Origin: Roseomonas sp.
Lineage (GTDB): Bacteria; Pseudomonadota; Alphaproteobacteria; Acetobacterales; Acetobacteraceae
Length of the DNA: 64,000 bases
Direction: 5' to 3'
NCBI GenBank assembly: GCA_020249465.1
Contig: JADCFP010000005.1
Span: 1-64,000 of the forward strand
Part shown: one piece after another, positions 54,946 through 62,970 of the stretch
How the letters are laid out: the number at the start of each line of letters is the position of its first letter
How positions within the stretch are numbered: position 1 is the first letter of the stretch
Program-made: the position numbers and the translations under genes
Notes under the pieces: model-generated
Told to the model about the DNA's origin: nothing
Databases searched by the model: none
Seen by the model: only the letters and a program-made list of their open reading frames with translations

Positions 54946-55404
54946 TTAGGGCGCCTTCACAGGGCGATTGGCATGGCTTGCCTGCGGCACGCCGCGATTG
55001 AGCGACATATGCGAATGCACACAAAGCCAAGCATCAGGCTTGCCATGAAAAATCATCGTGGCGCGTCCGGGCCTGTCAAAGCGTGAGCCATCCGGGTGAA
55101 ACCCCGTACTGGTCCAGGGTGCGACCACCACCACCATGGATTTGTCACCAGATGCCAGCACATGGGTTTCCGAAAGGGTGAAACGAAAATCCTCGGTCTT
55201 CGGCCAGACATTATCCCATTGCGTCGCCTGCCAGGCAGCAAGCCCGGGAATCACATCGCGATGCGTCCCAAAAGCCAGCACGTCGGGGTGGAACAGTGGC
55301 CGCGCGGAGGCATAGTCAACTTCCCGCACATAACCGGCAAAGCGATCCAGCCAGGCATCAAACCAGGCGCGCGTTGCGGCATCGGCATTTGGTAGATCGG
55401 TCAT
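54946..55404 (-). CDS. NTF2-like/SnoaL-fold protein
   Basis: The 152-residue product has the cone-shaped NTF2-like fold pattern: an N-terminal helix (ATRAWFDAWLDRFAGYVREV), a FHPDVLAFGTHRDVIPGL segment and long strands (FRFTLSETHVLASGDKSMVVVV, HGKPDAWLCVHSHMSL). Similar proteins are small isomerases, polyketide cyclases or calcium/calmodulin kinase association-like domains; no catalytic residues can be named. Start ATG 55404 is likely, with GTG 55413 in frame. It lies between the DUF4139 gene and a Bug gene. Confidence 0.7.
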   Translation of the reverse strand: MTDLPNADAATRAWFDAWLDRFAGYVREVDYASARPLFHPDVLAFGTHRDVIPGLAAWQATQWDNVWPKTEDFRFTLSETHVLASGDKSMVVVVAPWTSTGFHPDGSRFDRPGRATMIFHGKPDAWLCVHSHMSLNRGVPQASHANRPVKAP

Positions 55405-55544
55405 GAGGCACACCCTTTCGGCTTTCGTGGCGGCAGCCTGATCCGAAGCTGCGATGCTTTCAAGCCTTGCGGCCTGAGGCTTGCCGGGCAGGGGGCAGCG
55501 GGCTTAGCTTTACCTCAAGAAAATAAACCAGAGGAGACAGCGCC

Positions 55545-56522
55545 ATGACAGGCATTCATCGCCGCAGCGCTTTGCTGGCCGTACCCGCGCTGATTGGCGC
55601 GGTTGCAAGCCGTGCCCATGCCCAAGCCTGGCCCGCGCGGCAGGTGCGCATTGTGGTGGGCTTCGCCGCCGGTGGCGCCAATGACATCATGGCGCGCCTG
55701 CTTGCCGCCAAGCTGGGTGAGCGTATTCCAGGCAGCACTTTCGTGGTTGAAAATCGCCCCGGTGCAGGAACTTTGCTGGCAGCGGAACATGTCGCGCGGC
55801 AATCGGCAGATGGTTACACTTATCTTTTCGCGTCTTCTTCCACGCTGATTACGCTTCTGGTCAATCGCGCCGCGGGGCTTGATCCTACCCAGGCGTTTTC
55901 CGCGGTTTCCATGGCGCAATCCTCACCTTTGCTGCTGGTATCACGCAGTGATTTTCCGGCGCGCACCCTGCCGCAGGTGATTGAATTGGCGAAGCAGCGC
56001 CAAGGCAGGCTGACGATATCCCACCCCGGCAGCGGTGGCGTGAATCATCTTTCGCTGGTGATGCTCATGCAGCAAGTGGGCATTGAACTGACGATGGTGC
56101 CCTATAATGGCAATAATCCATCCCTCACGGCCTTGGTGCGTGGCGATGTGGAATTGGCGAGTGATTCCCTGTTTGCAACACGCGCCTTGATTGAAGCCGG
56201 CACCATTCGCCCGATTGCGATCACGAGTGCGGAGCGTTCGCCGACCTACCCCGATGTGCCAACCTTCGCGGAAACCGTTCCAGGTTACGACCTGACCTTC
56301 TGGGGCGGCATCATGGCGCCGCGCGGCGTGCCTGACCCTATTCTGGACCGGCTTTCGCAAGAACTGGACAGCATTCTGCGCCAGCCCGATGTCGCGGACC
56401 GAGTGCGCAGTTTTGGCGCCACGCCGGTTGGTGGCACACGGGACTTTTACGCCAAGGTGATCCAGGAAGATTGGGCGCGCTGGGGCGAGGTTGTGCGCGC
56501 CAGCGGAATCAAGCCTGATTGA
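55545..56522 (+). CDS. Bug/TctC-family binding protein (second copy)
   Basis: The 325-residue receptor has a signal peptide (SALLAVPALIGAVASRAHA) and the Bug core RIVVGFAAGGANDIMARLLA, TFVVENRPGAGTLLAAEH, DGYTYLFASSST and GSGGVNHLSLVMLMQQVG. It is distinct in sequence from the first copy. GAGGAGA precedes the ATG. It is 27 nt upstream of an Ldh-type oxidoreductase gene, so the pair may be one transcript for uptake and oxidation of a hydroxy acid. TctA and TctB are absent. Confidence 0.9.
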   Translation: MTGIHRRSALLAVPALIGAVASRAHAQAWPARQVRIVVGFAAGGANDIMARLLAAKLGERIPGSTFVVENRPGAGTLLAAEHVARQSADGYTYLFASSSTLITLLVNRAAGLDPTQAFSAVSMAQSSPLLLVSRSDFPARTLPQVIELAKQRQGRLTISHPGSGGVNHLSLVMLMQQVGIELTMVPYNGNNPSLTALVRGDVELASDSLFATRALIEAGTIRPIAITSAERSPTYPDVPTFAETVPGYDLTFWGGIMAPRGVPDPILDRLSQELDSILRQPDVADRVRSFGATPVGGTRDFYAKVIQEDWARWGEVVRASGIKPD

Positions 56523-56549
56523 TGTTGCAGGAATGAAAAGGGGGATACC

Positions 56550-57599
56550 ATGCCGAAACTCAGTGCCGATCGTGTCAAGGAAATTGGCCGCACCTTATTG
56601 ATCGCCGCCGGCGCGCCCGCGGATGAAGCGGAAACCGTCGCGCGGCATTGCACCAGCGCCAATCTGGTGGGCCATGATTCGCATGGCATCATCATGATCC
56701 CGGGCTATATCGAAAGGATCAAGGTTGGGCATATCGTGCCCGGTGCGCCGTGGAAGATTGTGCAGGAATCGGCGACCACATCGGTGATTGATGGGCATTG
56801 GGGCTTTGGTTACGTCGCGAACGAAAAAGCCATGCGCTACACCATCGAAAAGGCGCAGAATTCCAATGTCGCCGCTGCCACCGTGTTTCGGCAGGGCCAT
56901 ATCGGCCGGCTCGCGAGTTATCCGCTGATGGCCGCTGAAGCCGGCATGATCGGCATTTGCACGGCGGATTCCGGGCGTTCACCGAAGGCAGTGGCGCCTT
57001 TTGGTGGGCGCGAAGCGCGGCTCGGCACCAACCCGATTTCCATTGCGGTGCCATCGGATCTGGCCGGGCCTTTCGTGCTGGATATGGCAACATCAGCCGC
57101 TGCCGCCGGCAAGGTGTTTCTGGCGCAAGCGCGCGGGCAGGAAGTGCCGGATGGTTGGGTGATTGGCGCGGATGGCAAGCCCACGCGTGATCCTTCGCAA
57201 TTGAAGAAGGGCGGTGCGCTGCTGCCGTTGGGGGGCACCGAAGGCTATAAGGGCTTTGGCCTGGCCGCGATGGTGGAAATTCTCTGCGGCTTGCTGACGG
57301 GGCTCGGCTTCGGCGTTGAACCCACCGGCCGACATAATGACGGCTGCTTCATGGCGGTGTTCAAGGTGGATGCCTTCCGCCCGCTGGCGCAATTCAAGCA
57401 GGAAGTCGCGGATTTCGCGCGCTATCTGAAGGACACACCGCCCGCTGAAGGCAGCCAGGGTGTGTTTTACCCCGGTGAGCTAGAGGCAATGCGTGAGGCG
57501 GATCGCCGCGCCAATGGCATTGATATTGAGGATAAGACGATTGAGGTCTTGACCAAGCTTGCCGGCGAATTGGGTGTGGCCGGCAAGCTTGGATTGTAG
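56550..57599 (+). CDS. Ldh/MDH-2 family NAD(P)-dependent oxidoreductase
   Basis: The 349-residue product belongs to the malate/L-lactate dehydrogenase (COG2055) family, unrelated in fold to classical lactate dehydrogenases. Typical segments are NLVGHDSHGIIMIPGYIERI with the catalytic histidine, FRQGHIGRLASYPLMAAEAG, PFGGREARLGTNPISIAVPS (nucleotide site), FVLDMATSAAAAGKV and GYKGFGLAAMVEILCGLLTG. It oxidises 2-hydroxy acids such as malate, lactate, ureidoglycolate or sulfolactate; which one is not evident. The last 27 nt have a diverged copy at 58696-58722. Confidence 0.9.
   Translation: MPKLSADRVKEIGRTLLIAAGAPADEAETVARHCTSANLVGHDSHGIIMIPGYIERIKVGHIVPGAPWKIVQESATTSVIDGHWGFGYVANEKAMRYTIEKAQNSNVAAATVFRQGHIGRLASYPLMAAEAGMIGICTADSGRSPKAVAPFGGREARLGTNPISIAVPSDLAGPFVLDMATSAAAAGKVFLAQARGQEVPDGWVIGADGKPTRDPSQLKKGGALLPLGGTEGYKGFGLAAMVEILCGLLTGLGFGVEPTGRHNDGCFMAVFKVDAFRPLAQFKQEVADFARYLKDTPPAEGSQGVFYPGELEAMREADRRANGIDIEDKTIEVLTKLAGELGVAGKLGL
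57573..57599 (+). repeat. Repeat copy 1: 3' end of the Ldh-family gene
   Basis: These 27 nt, coding for GVAGKLGL and the stop, match 58696-58722 at 23 of 27 positions, with 14 consecutive identical bases (GCCGGCAAGCTTGG) in the middle. The copies lie in the same orientation on either side of the DUF4917-like gene. Confidence 0.8.
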
Positions 57600-57625
57600 C
57601 TTGGTCAGGAAACGAGTTCTGAAAT

Positions 57626-58696
57626 ATGGATGATATCCCAATTCTCAAATGGGCTGATCTCCAAGACGAGGATTGGGATGCTTTATTACTTGGTAATGGC
57701 GCGAGTATCGCTATAGATGACCGATTCAGGTATCTATCGCTCTATGAAAAAGCCTACCCAAAGGAAGCACAAAGCACAGAGCGAAAGCTATTTGAGACGC
57801 TCAAAACATCTGATTTTGAGCAGGTTCTGCTTGCGTGCAAACATGCCGAGCTAGTGAATGACGTCCTCGAAAAAGAGGTGTTCGAAATCGCAAAAATCAC
57901 CAACAACATAAAAGGGGCTTTGATCAATGCCGTCCACGCAGTTCATCCAGAGCATAATAATGTCAGCGACAAGCTTCTTAGCGCTGCGACGTTCGCATCA
58001 CGATTTAAGACCGTAATAAACCTAAACTACGATCTAACATTCTACTGGGGCTTTCTCTTGTTCAACAGTTCTGATGAGGAACACAGAAATCACTTCAAAG
58101 ATGGATTTGGGAAGAAAAATCCGAATGCGCCACTTCAATTTAACGAAAACTGGGAATGGTTACGACGTCCACCCGGGCCAAGCGACAAGACTACCAGGGT
58201 TTTTTATCCTCATGGAAATCTCTGTTTAACAAAACGGCTTCCGGGCGATGAGTTTAAAGTTACAGCCTCAGATTCTCCAACTGGAACGCTTCTCAATGAA
58301 ATCACCAGAAAATGGAGTGAACCGGATTGTTTCCCTCTATACGTTAGCGAAGGAACGAGCCGCCAGAAAAGGGCCGCAATCCGCAGAAGTGACTATCTTT
58401 CAAATGTATATGAAAACGTTCTCACGAAAATTGATGAAACAGATGACGGTAACCTATTGGTATATGGCTGGAGCTTTGGTAACGGAGATGACCATATCTT
58501 GGAAGCTTTAAAGGAGAATAAGTTTCGTACGATAGCGATTTCAGTTTACAGCGGCGTCGAGATTTCCGAGCAGCAGGCCTTTTGCCTTGAAGTTTCGGCA
58601 AAAATTCGCAAAAATTTTGATTACATTAAACTGGTTTTTTTTGACTCGCAAAGTGCGGGGTGCTGGATACATCCAACAAGCTCGCCGAGCGATTAG
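57626..58696 (+). CDS. DUF4917/SIR2-like protein, inserted single gene
   Basis: The 356-residue product carries features of the DUF4917 family, related to SIR2-like folds: LLLGNGASIAIDD at residues 20-32, VINLNYDLTFYW at about 130-141, FYPHGNL at 193-199 and LLVYGWSFGNGDDHILEAL at 277-295. In SIR2-type proteins the Asn-Tyr-Asp and His-Gly positions contribute to NAD binding and hydrolysis. Many such proteins act in phage defence as NADases; for this one it is inference. Two lines counted by hand are 42-45% GC against about 63% in a neighbouring line. There is no strong ribosome binding site. Its last codons run through the displaced Ldh 3' end in another frame. No integrase or toxin partner is adjacent. 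Confidence 0.75.
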   Translation: MDDIPILKWADLQDEDWDALLLGNGASIAIDDRFRYLSLYEKAYPKEAQSTERKLFETLKTSDFEQVLLACKHAELVNDVLEKEVFEIAKITNNIKGALINAVHAVHPEHNNVSDKLLSAATFASRFKTVINLNYDLTFYWGFLLFNSSDEEHRNHFKDGFGKKNPNAPLQFNENWEWLRRPPGPSDKTTRVFYPHGNLCLTKRLPGDEFKVTASDSPTGTLLNEITRKWSEPDCFPLYVSEGTSRQKRAAIRRSDYLSNVYENVLTKIDETDDGNLLVYGWSFGNGDDHILEALKENKFRTIAISVYSGVEISEQQAFCLEVSAKIRKNFDYIKLVFFDSQSAGCWIHPTSSPSD

Positions 58697-58722
58697 ATGT
58701 CGCCGGCAAGCTTGGTATGTAG
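58651..58722 (+). pseudogene. Remnant of an Ldh-family gene 3' end behind the inserted gene
   Basis: Read in the frame ending at TAG 58722, this segment gives NKLAERLDVAGKLGM before the stop, against TKLAGELGVAGKLGL at the true end of the Ldh gene: 10 of 15 residues are identical. The last 27 nt match at 23 positions. Differences include synonymous codon changes (GTG/GTC, GGA/GGT), which indicates that it was once coding. The local GC rises sharply near 58651, marking the likely junction; the left boundary is approximate. The DUF4917-like reading frame uses the same DNA in a different frame for its last residues. Confidence 0.7.
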
Positions 58723-58728
58723 ATCCTG

Positions 58729-59484
58729 TTAGGTGAGATCGAAAGTAATCTCACCAAATCCCGCAAACCCGGCCTGCACGCGCTGGCCGGGCGGGACAAA
58801 GATGCAGCCTGTATAGGTGCCGGTCGTCACCACCCCCCCGGCGCGCAAATGCTCGCCAAGCCCATGCAGATGATTGGCGAGCCACACCAAAGGCAGCACA
58901 GGATCACCTGAGGGATTGCCGCCCTTCTGATCCACCTGCACCGCACCCGCATAGGATTGCCGCACCGCGAGATTGGGCAGGTCAAAGCCCCGCCAATCCG
59001 CGACATCAGCGCCCACCACATAGCCAAGATGCGCGATATTATCCGCCATGCCTTCAGCGGGTGATACTATCTTGTGGTCCGCATAGCGCGATTGCACCAA
59101 TTCAAGCAGCGGGAGGGCAGCATCCACCGCATCCAGCACCTCGTCGCGGCTATAGGCGCTGCCGCGCGGCGGCAGATCACGCTTGAGACGAAAGGCGACT
59201 TCGGTTTCAAGGCCAACAGGACGTGTGTTCGCAATACCCCAACGCCCGCCAGATTGGCGTGCGCCACTCGCGGCCATGATACCGAAATTGGTGGGCTTGC
59301 CAGGCGGGGTCGCGCATTTCCAGCCACCAATGGCGCCACCGAGCGCCTTCAGTACGCCGCGTTGAATAGCGAAGATATCCGTCTCATTCCCCGGTGCGGC
59401 ATCACCGAGATTGGCAATCGGCGCGCCACCTTTGTGCACCGCGACCAGCTTTTCAATCGCGCGTGTGATGGTTTCAGATGACAT
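58729..59484 (-). CDS. 2-keto-4-pentenoate hydratase-like protein (fumarylacetoacetase fold)
   Basis: The 251-residue product fits the MhpD/2-oxopent-4-enoate hydratase branch of the FAH superfamily, with IGGWKCATPPGKPTNFGIM, VGLETEVAFRLKRDLP (metal Glu pair), LELVQSRYADHKIV, and the C-terminal VVTTGTYTGCIFVPPGQRV. These enzymes hydrate or decarboxylate short keto-enol acids in catechol meta-cleavage and related routes. ATG 59484 is chosen. It is followed upstream on the same strand by a D-2-hydroxyacid dehydrogenase, with 11 nt between them, and converges on the DUF4917-like insertion. Confidence 0.8.
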   Translation of the reverse strand: MSSETITRAIEKLVAVHKGGAPIANLGDAAPGNETDIFAIQRGVLKALGGAIGGWKCATPPGKPTNFGIMAASGARQSGGRWGIANTRPVGLETEVAFRLKRDLPPRGSAYSRDEVLDAVDAALPLLELVQSRYADHKIVSPAEGMADNIAHLGYVVGADVADWRGFDLPNLAVRQSYAGAVQVDQKGGNPSGDPVLPLVWLANHLHGLGEHLRAGGVVTTGTYTGCIFVPPGQRVQAGFAGFGEITFDLT

Positions 59485-59495
59485 GATCGGCGTTC

Positions 59496-60461
59496 CTATT
59501 CGTTCAATTCCGGAATGACCCAAAGCGGCGCCTCACCGCGTGCGACGCGCTGCACATTGTCAAAGGCATTGCGCAAACGGGCGATATTGCTGTCCTGCGT
59601 CGGGCCGGCCATATGCGCGGTCAGCACGACATTATCCAGGCCAAATAATGGATTATCCGGCGGTGGCGGTTCCTCATCAAACACATCCAGCCCAGCACCC
59701 GCAATTTGCCCCGATGAGAGCGCGCGGTAGAGTGCCGCCTCATCCACCACCGGCCCGCGGCTGGTATTGATCAGGAAGGCGGTGGGCTTCATCAGCGCCA
59801 ATTCAGCTTCCCCCAACAATCCCCTGGTGCTGGCATTGAGTGGTACATGGAGCGAGACGATATCAGACGTCCGTAGCAATTCCCGATAGAGCCGGAAGCG
59901 CACATTCAGCGCATCTTCGGTTTCCTCGCGCAGCCGCGCGATATCATAGTAATGCACTGTCATGCCGAAAGCCTGCGCCAGACGCGCGGTCTTTTTGCCG
60001 ATGGTGCCAAGCCCTACAATGCCAAGGGTGCGCCCACGCAGTTCATACAGCTTCGGCGTTTGATTGCCGCGCCAACGGCCGGCAGCGACATTGGCGTGCT
60101 GACGGATCAATTGCCGCGATACCGCCAGCATCAGCAGCACAGCATGTTCGGAAACCGCCGTGGAATTCGCCCCGCCATTATTGGCAAAGGGCACACCGCC
60201 ACGCCGCGCTGCCGCGATATCCGCGCGGTCATAACCAGCACTCAAAACTTGTATCAGCTTCAGCTTGGGCGCGATGGCGTAAAGCTCATCCTTGACGAGC
60301 ATATCCACGAAGCCGACGAGGTATTCAGCCCCCGCCATGGCTTCCTTCCAATCCGCACCGCCGGGCTTGGCGATGCGCAGATCAAAACCATCCGGTGCCA
60401 TTTCCTGGATCACGGCCTCATCCACCATGGATTGCGTGACAACAACAATACGCGGCTTCAT
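59496..60461 (-). CDS. D-2-hydroxyacid dehydrogenase (first)
   Basis: The 321-residue NAD(P)-dependent enzyme has LGIVGLGTIGKKTARLAQAFG (Rossmann glycine motif), the substrate Arg in INTSRGPVVDEAAL, the Glu in GLDVFDEEPPPP and the catalytic His in VLTAHMAGP, i.e. the complete Arg-Glu-His set. It reduces 2-keto acids to D-2-hydroxy acids, or the reverse; glyoxylate, hydroxypyruvate and phosphoglycerate relatives are all possible. GGAGGA precedes ATG 60461. It lies in one row with the hydratase-like gene. Confidence 0.88.
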   Translation of the reverse strand: MKPRIVVVTQSMVDEAVIQEMAPDGFDLRIAKPGGADWKEAMAGAEYLVGFVDMLVKDELYAIAPKLKLIQVLSAGYDRADIAAARRGGVPFANNGGANSTAVSEHAVLLMLAVSRQLIRQHANVAAGRWRGNQTPKLYELRGRTLGIVGLGTIGKKTARLAQAFGMTVHYYDIARLREETEDALNVRFRLYRELLRTSDIVSLHVPLNASTRGLLGEAELALMKPTAFLINTSRGPVVDEAALYRALSSGQIAGAGLDVFDEEPPPPDNPLFGLDNVVLTAHMAGPTQDSNIARLRNAFDNVQRVARGEAPLWVIPELNE

Positions 60462-60631
60462 GTTTCCTCCGAATACGCTTTCGGGCGCAGCATGAACCGG
60501 CGCGCGCCGGCCGCCAAGGGGCGGGATTGCGGCGGGGCTTGGCTGGCGCCATGCTGCTTCGCGTCAAGTGATGGGACCAGGGGTGATATCAAGGTGAGGC
60601 AGTATTGCGCGCCAGCAAGGTCAGGCCCGGC

Positions 60632-61837
60632 ATGAAGGAAGCCCCTTCTCGGCGCGCCTGGTTCATCCTGGCGGGAGGCTTTCTTGCCTTCACCATCAGC
60701 GCCGGCCTGATGCATGCCTATAGTGTTTTTCTGTTGGCTTTCATTGCCGAGTTTCGCTGGACCCGAGCAGAAAGTTCCATCGCCTATTCAATCGGGCAGG
60801 TGGTGGGTGGCGTTTCATCCCCGCTGGTGGGCGGCATGGTGGATCGGCTTGGCGCGCGGCGCATGGTGCTGCTGGGCGGCTGCCTGCTGGCGTTGGGGTT
60901 GCTGGGCAGCGCCTTTGCGACATCTCTTTGGCAAATTGTACTGCTATATGGCGTGGTGATGACGCTGGGCGCTAATTGCATCAGCATGGTGGTGTTTGCG
61001 CCGCTGATTTCTCGGCTTTTCGTCGCGCGGCGCGGCATGGCCATGTCCATGCTGCAATCCGCCAATGGTTTTGGCCGCGCGATCTCAGCGCCCATTGCGC
61101 AGCTGATGGTGAGTGAAGTTGGTTGGCGCAGTGCCTATTTGCTGCAAGCCGGCGTAATGGCGGCGCTAATCTTGCCGCTGGCGGCGCTATTTCGTGGTGC
61201 GGAGCAAACGCCCATGGCCAAGCCCGTCGCTGATAGTGTTCCGCAGCGCGATTGGTCGGTTGCGCAGGCGATGCGCACACGGCATTTCTGGCTGCTGTTT
61301 ATCGTCTATGGTCTGACCAGTATCGGCAGTTTTCTGGTGTCACTCCATCAATTGGCCTTTGCCGTGGATCGCGGTTTCGATCCGCTCTATGCTGCCTTCG
61401 TGCTTGGGCTTGGCAGCTTGCTGGCGCTGCCCGGAGTGATTCTGACTGGGACAATTTCGGATTACATCGGGCGAGAAGGTGCCGCGATACTCGCTTATGT
61501 GATTTCCATCATCGGCGTTGCTGCGGCGCTGCTGATTGATAATGCGGATCAGCATTTTTTATTCTGGGTGCATGCGTGTTTCTTCGGCATTACCTGGGGT
61601 GCGCGCGGGCCGGCTGTTACGGCGAAAACCGCCGATCTTTTCGGCGGCCCCAGGCTTGGCACCATTCTTGGCATGATCACCATCGGTTCCGGCTTGGGCG
61701 CCGGGCTTGGCGCCTGGGGCGCGGGTTTCCTGTTTGACCTGACGGGCAGCTACCAGCTTGGCTTCATGCTTTCTATCGCCGCTTACACAACCGGCGCCTG
61801 CGTATTTTGGGCGCTGCGCAAGCCGGTGAAGGGCTGA
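60632..61837 (+). CDS. MFS transporter (OFA/monocarboxylate-like)
   Basis: The 401-residue protein has 12 predicted membrane helices and MFS loop motifs (GGMVDRLGARRMVLLGGCLL between helices 2 and 3; GTISDYIGREGAA after helix 8). It opens with RRAWFILAGGFLAFTISAGL and HAYSVFLLAF, and SLGAPIAQLM-type and GPAVTAKTADLFG segments resemble oxalate/formate and monocarboxylate carriers. It may transport the 2-keto or hydroxy acids handled by adjacent dehydrogenases; this is inference from the neighbours. ATG 60632 is favoured over an upstream TTG at 60605. Confidence 0.85.
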   Translation: MKEAPSRRAWFILAGGFLAFTISAGLMHAYSVFLLAFIAEFRWTRAESSIAYSIGQVVGGVSSPLVGGMVDRLGARRMVLLGGCLLALGLLGSAFATSLWQIVLLYGVVMTLGANCISMVVFAPLISRLFVARRGMAMSMLQSANGFGRAISAPIAQLMVSEVGWRSAYLLQAGVMAALILPLAALFRGAEQTPMAKPVADSVPQRDWSVAQAMRTRHFWLLFIVYGLTSIGSFLVSLHQLAFAVDRGFDPLYAAFVLGLGSLLALPGVILTGTISDYIGREGAAILAYVISIIGVAAALLIDNADQHFLFWVHACFFGITWGARGPAVTAKTADLFGGPRLGTILGMITIGSGLGAGLGAWGAGFLFDLTGSYQLGFMLSIAAYTTGACVFWALRKPVKG

Positions 61838-61840
61838 ACG

Positions 61841-62848
61841 CTATCTGCGCGTGCGCGCGAGAAACTCTGTTACCCTGAAGGCCGCTTCCGCATTGACCGT
61901 GCCTTCCGGCATTTCGCCCCGCGCGAGAGTCGCGATTTGGCGCACCGTATCCATGGCTTGGTGTTCCATTGCCTCTGGCGTCATGCCGCCGATATGCGGG
62001 GTCGCCACCACATCGGCGCGGGCTGCAAGCGCTGGGTTTGGTCTTTGATCCGGCGCACTGCCGACATCCATGGCAGCGCCGGCGAGATGCTTGGAGTCAA
62101 GCGCCGCAATCAGCGCCGCCTCATCCACCAATTCCCCGCGCGAGAGATTGATGAAGCGCGCGCCCGGCTTCATGGCAGCGAAGGCGGCGGCATTGAAAAG
62201 ATGCGCGGTGGAGGCATCGGAAATCGCGAGACACACCACAATATCCGAATGCGCCAGCACTTCCGTAAATGACGCCTGCGTGATGCGCGGATCGGTCACC
62301 TTGGCGAAGGGGTCCGCCACCGTAACATGCATCCCAAGTACCAGCGCCACTTCGGCCAAGCGTTGCCCGATGCGGCCATAGCCAATAATGCCAAGCCGTG
62401 CAGCAGATAGCTGCAAGCCCATGCGCCCTTGCGGCAGACCACCGGCACGATAGGTGCCGACCATAACGCTGACCTCACGCGCCATATCCACCATGAAGCC
62501 AAGCGCCAATTCCACCACGGCATCCACAAAGCCAGGGGTGGCGCGGGTTACCAATACGCCCGATGCGCTGGCAGCCCGCACATTGATGGTGGAGATATCC
62601 ACGGCAACGCGGAGAAAGGCCAAAAGTTCCGGCATCGCCGCGAAGGTTTCGGGAAGGCCCGGCGTTGCGCGGTCCGCCACAATGGCGTGGCAGCCGCGCG
62701 CCGCCTCCGCCAAGGCAGCGCCGGACAGCACGCTGGTGCCGGGGTTGCGAATGACCTCAGCGTGCTCAGCCAAGGCCGCAAGGGCGCGCGGGCCATAATA
62801 GCCTTCGAACATTTCAGGGGTATGCGAGAGAAAAACGCGGAGCTTCAT
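61841..62848 (-). CDS. D-2-hydroxyacid dehydrogenase (second), altered Glu motif
   Basis: The 335-residue product has LGIIGYGRIGQRLAEVALVLG, INLSRGELVDEAAL (Arg) and VVATPHIGG (His), as in D-2-hydroxyacid dehydrogenases. Where the usual DVFxxEP carries the catalytic glutamate, this protein has AMDVGSAPDQRPNP, so the glutamate is absent or shifted and an aspartate stands nearby. Such sequences exist in related genomes, so it is probably a functional subfamily. It converges on the MFS gene with a 3-nt gap and diverges from the exported hydrolase. Substrate unknown. Confidence 0.82.
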   Translation of the reverse strand: MKLRVFLSHTPEMFEGYYGPRALAALAEHAEVIRNPGTSVLSGAALAEAARGCHAIVADRATPGLPETFAAMPELLAFLRVAVDISTINVRAASASGVLVTRATPGFVDAVVELALGFMVDMAREVSVMVGTYRAGGLPQGRMGLQLSAARLGIIGYGRIGQRLAEVALVLGMHVTVADPFAKVTDPRITQASFTEVLAHSDIVVCLAISDASTAHLFNAAAFAAMKPGARFINLSRGELVDEAALIAALDSKHLAGAAMDVGSAPDQRPNPALAARADVVATPHIGGMTPEAMEHQAMDTVRQIATLARGEMPEGTVNAEAAFRVTEFLARTRR

Positions 62849-62970
62849 GGGCGGGGTCCTGAGGGCATGGCGGCAAGCAAGCCTGTGCCGGCGCATCCTC
62901 TCATTATCTCTGGTGCAGCGTCAAAGCGCCTGGATTGACGGCGCCATGCATCATCATCTTTGATGCTGTC

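Noticed and set aside
57600-58722. Classical insertion sequence or phage cargo with integrase at the DUF4917-like gene
   Set aside because: No transposase, integrase or inverted terminal repeats were found; only the direct repeat of the Ldh gene end.
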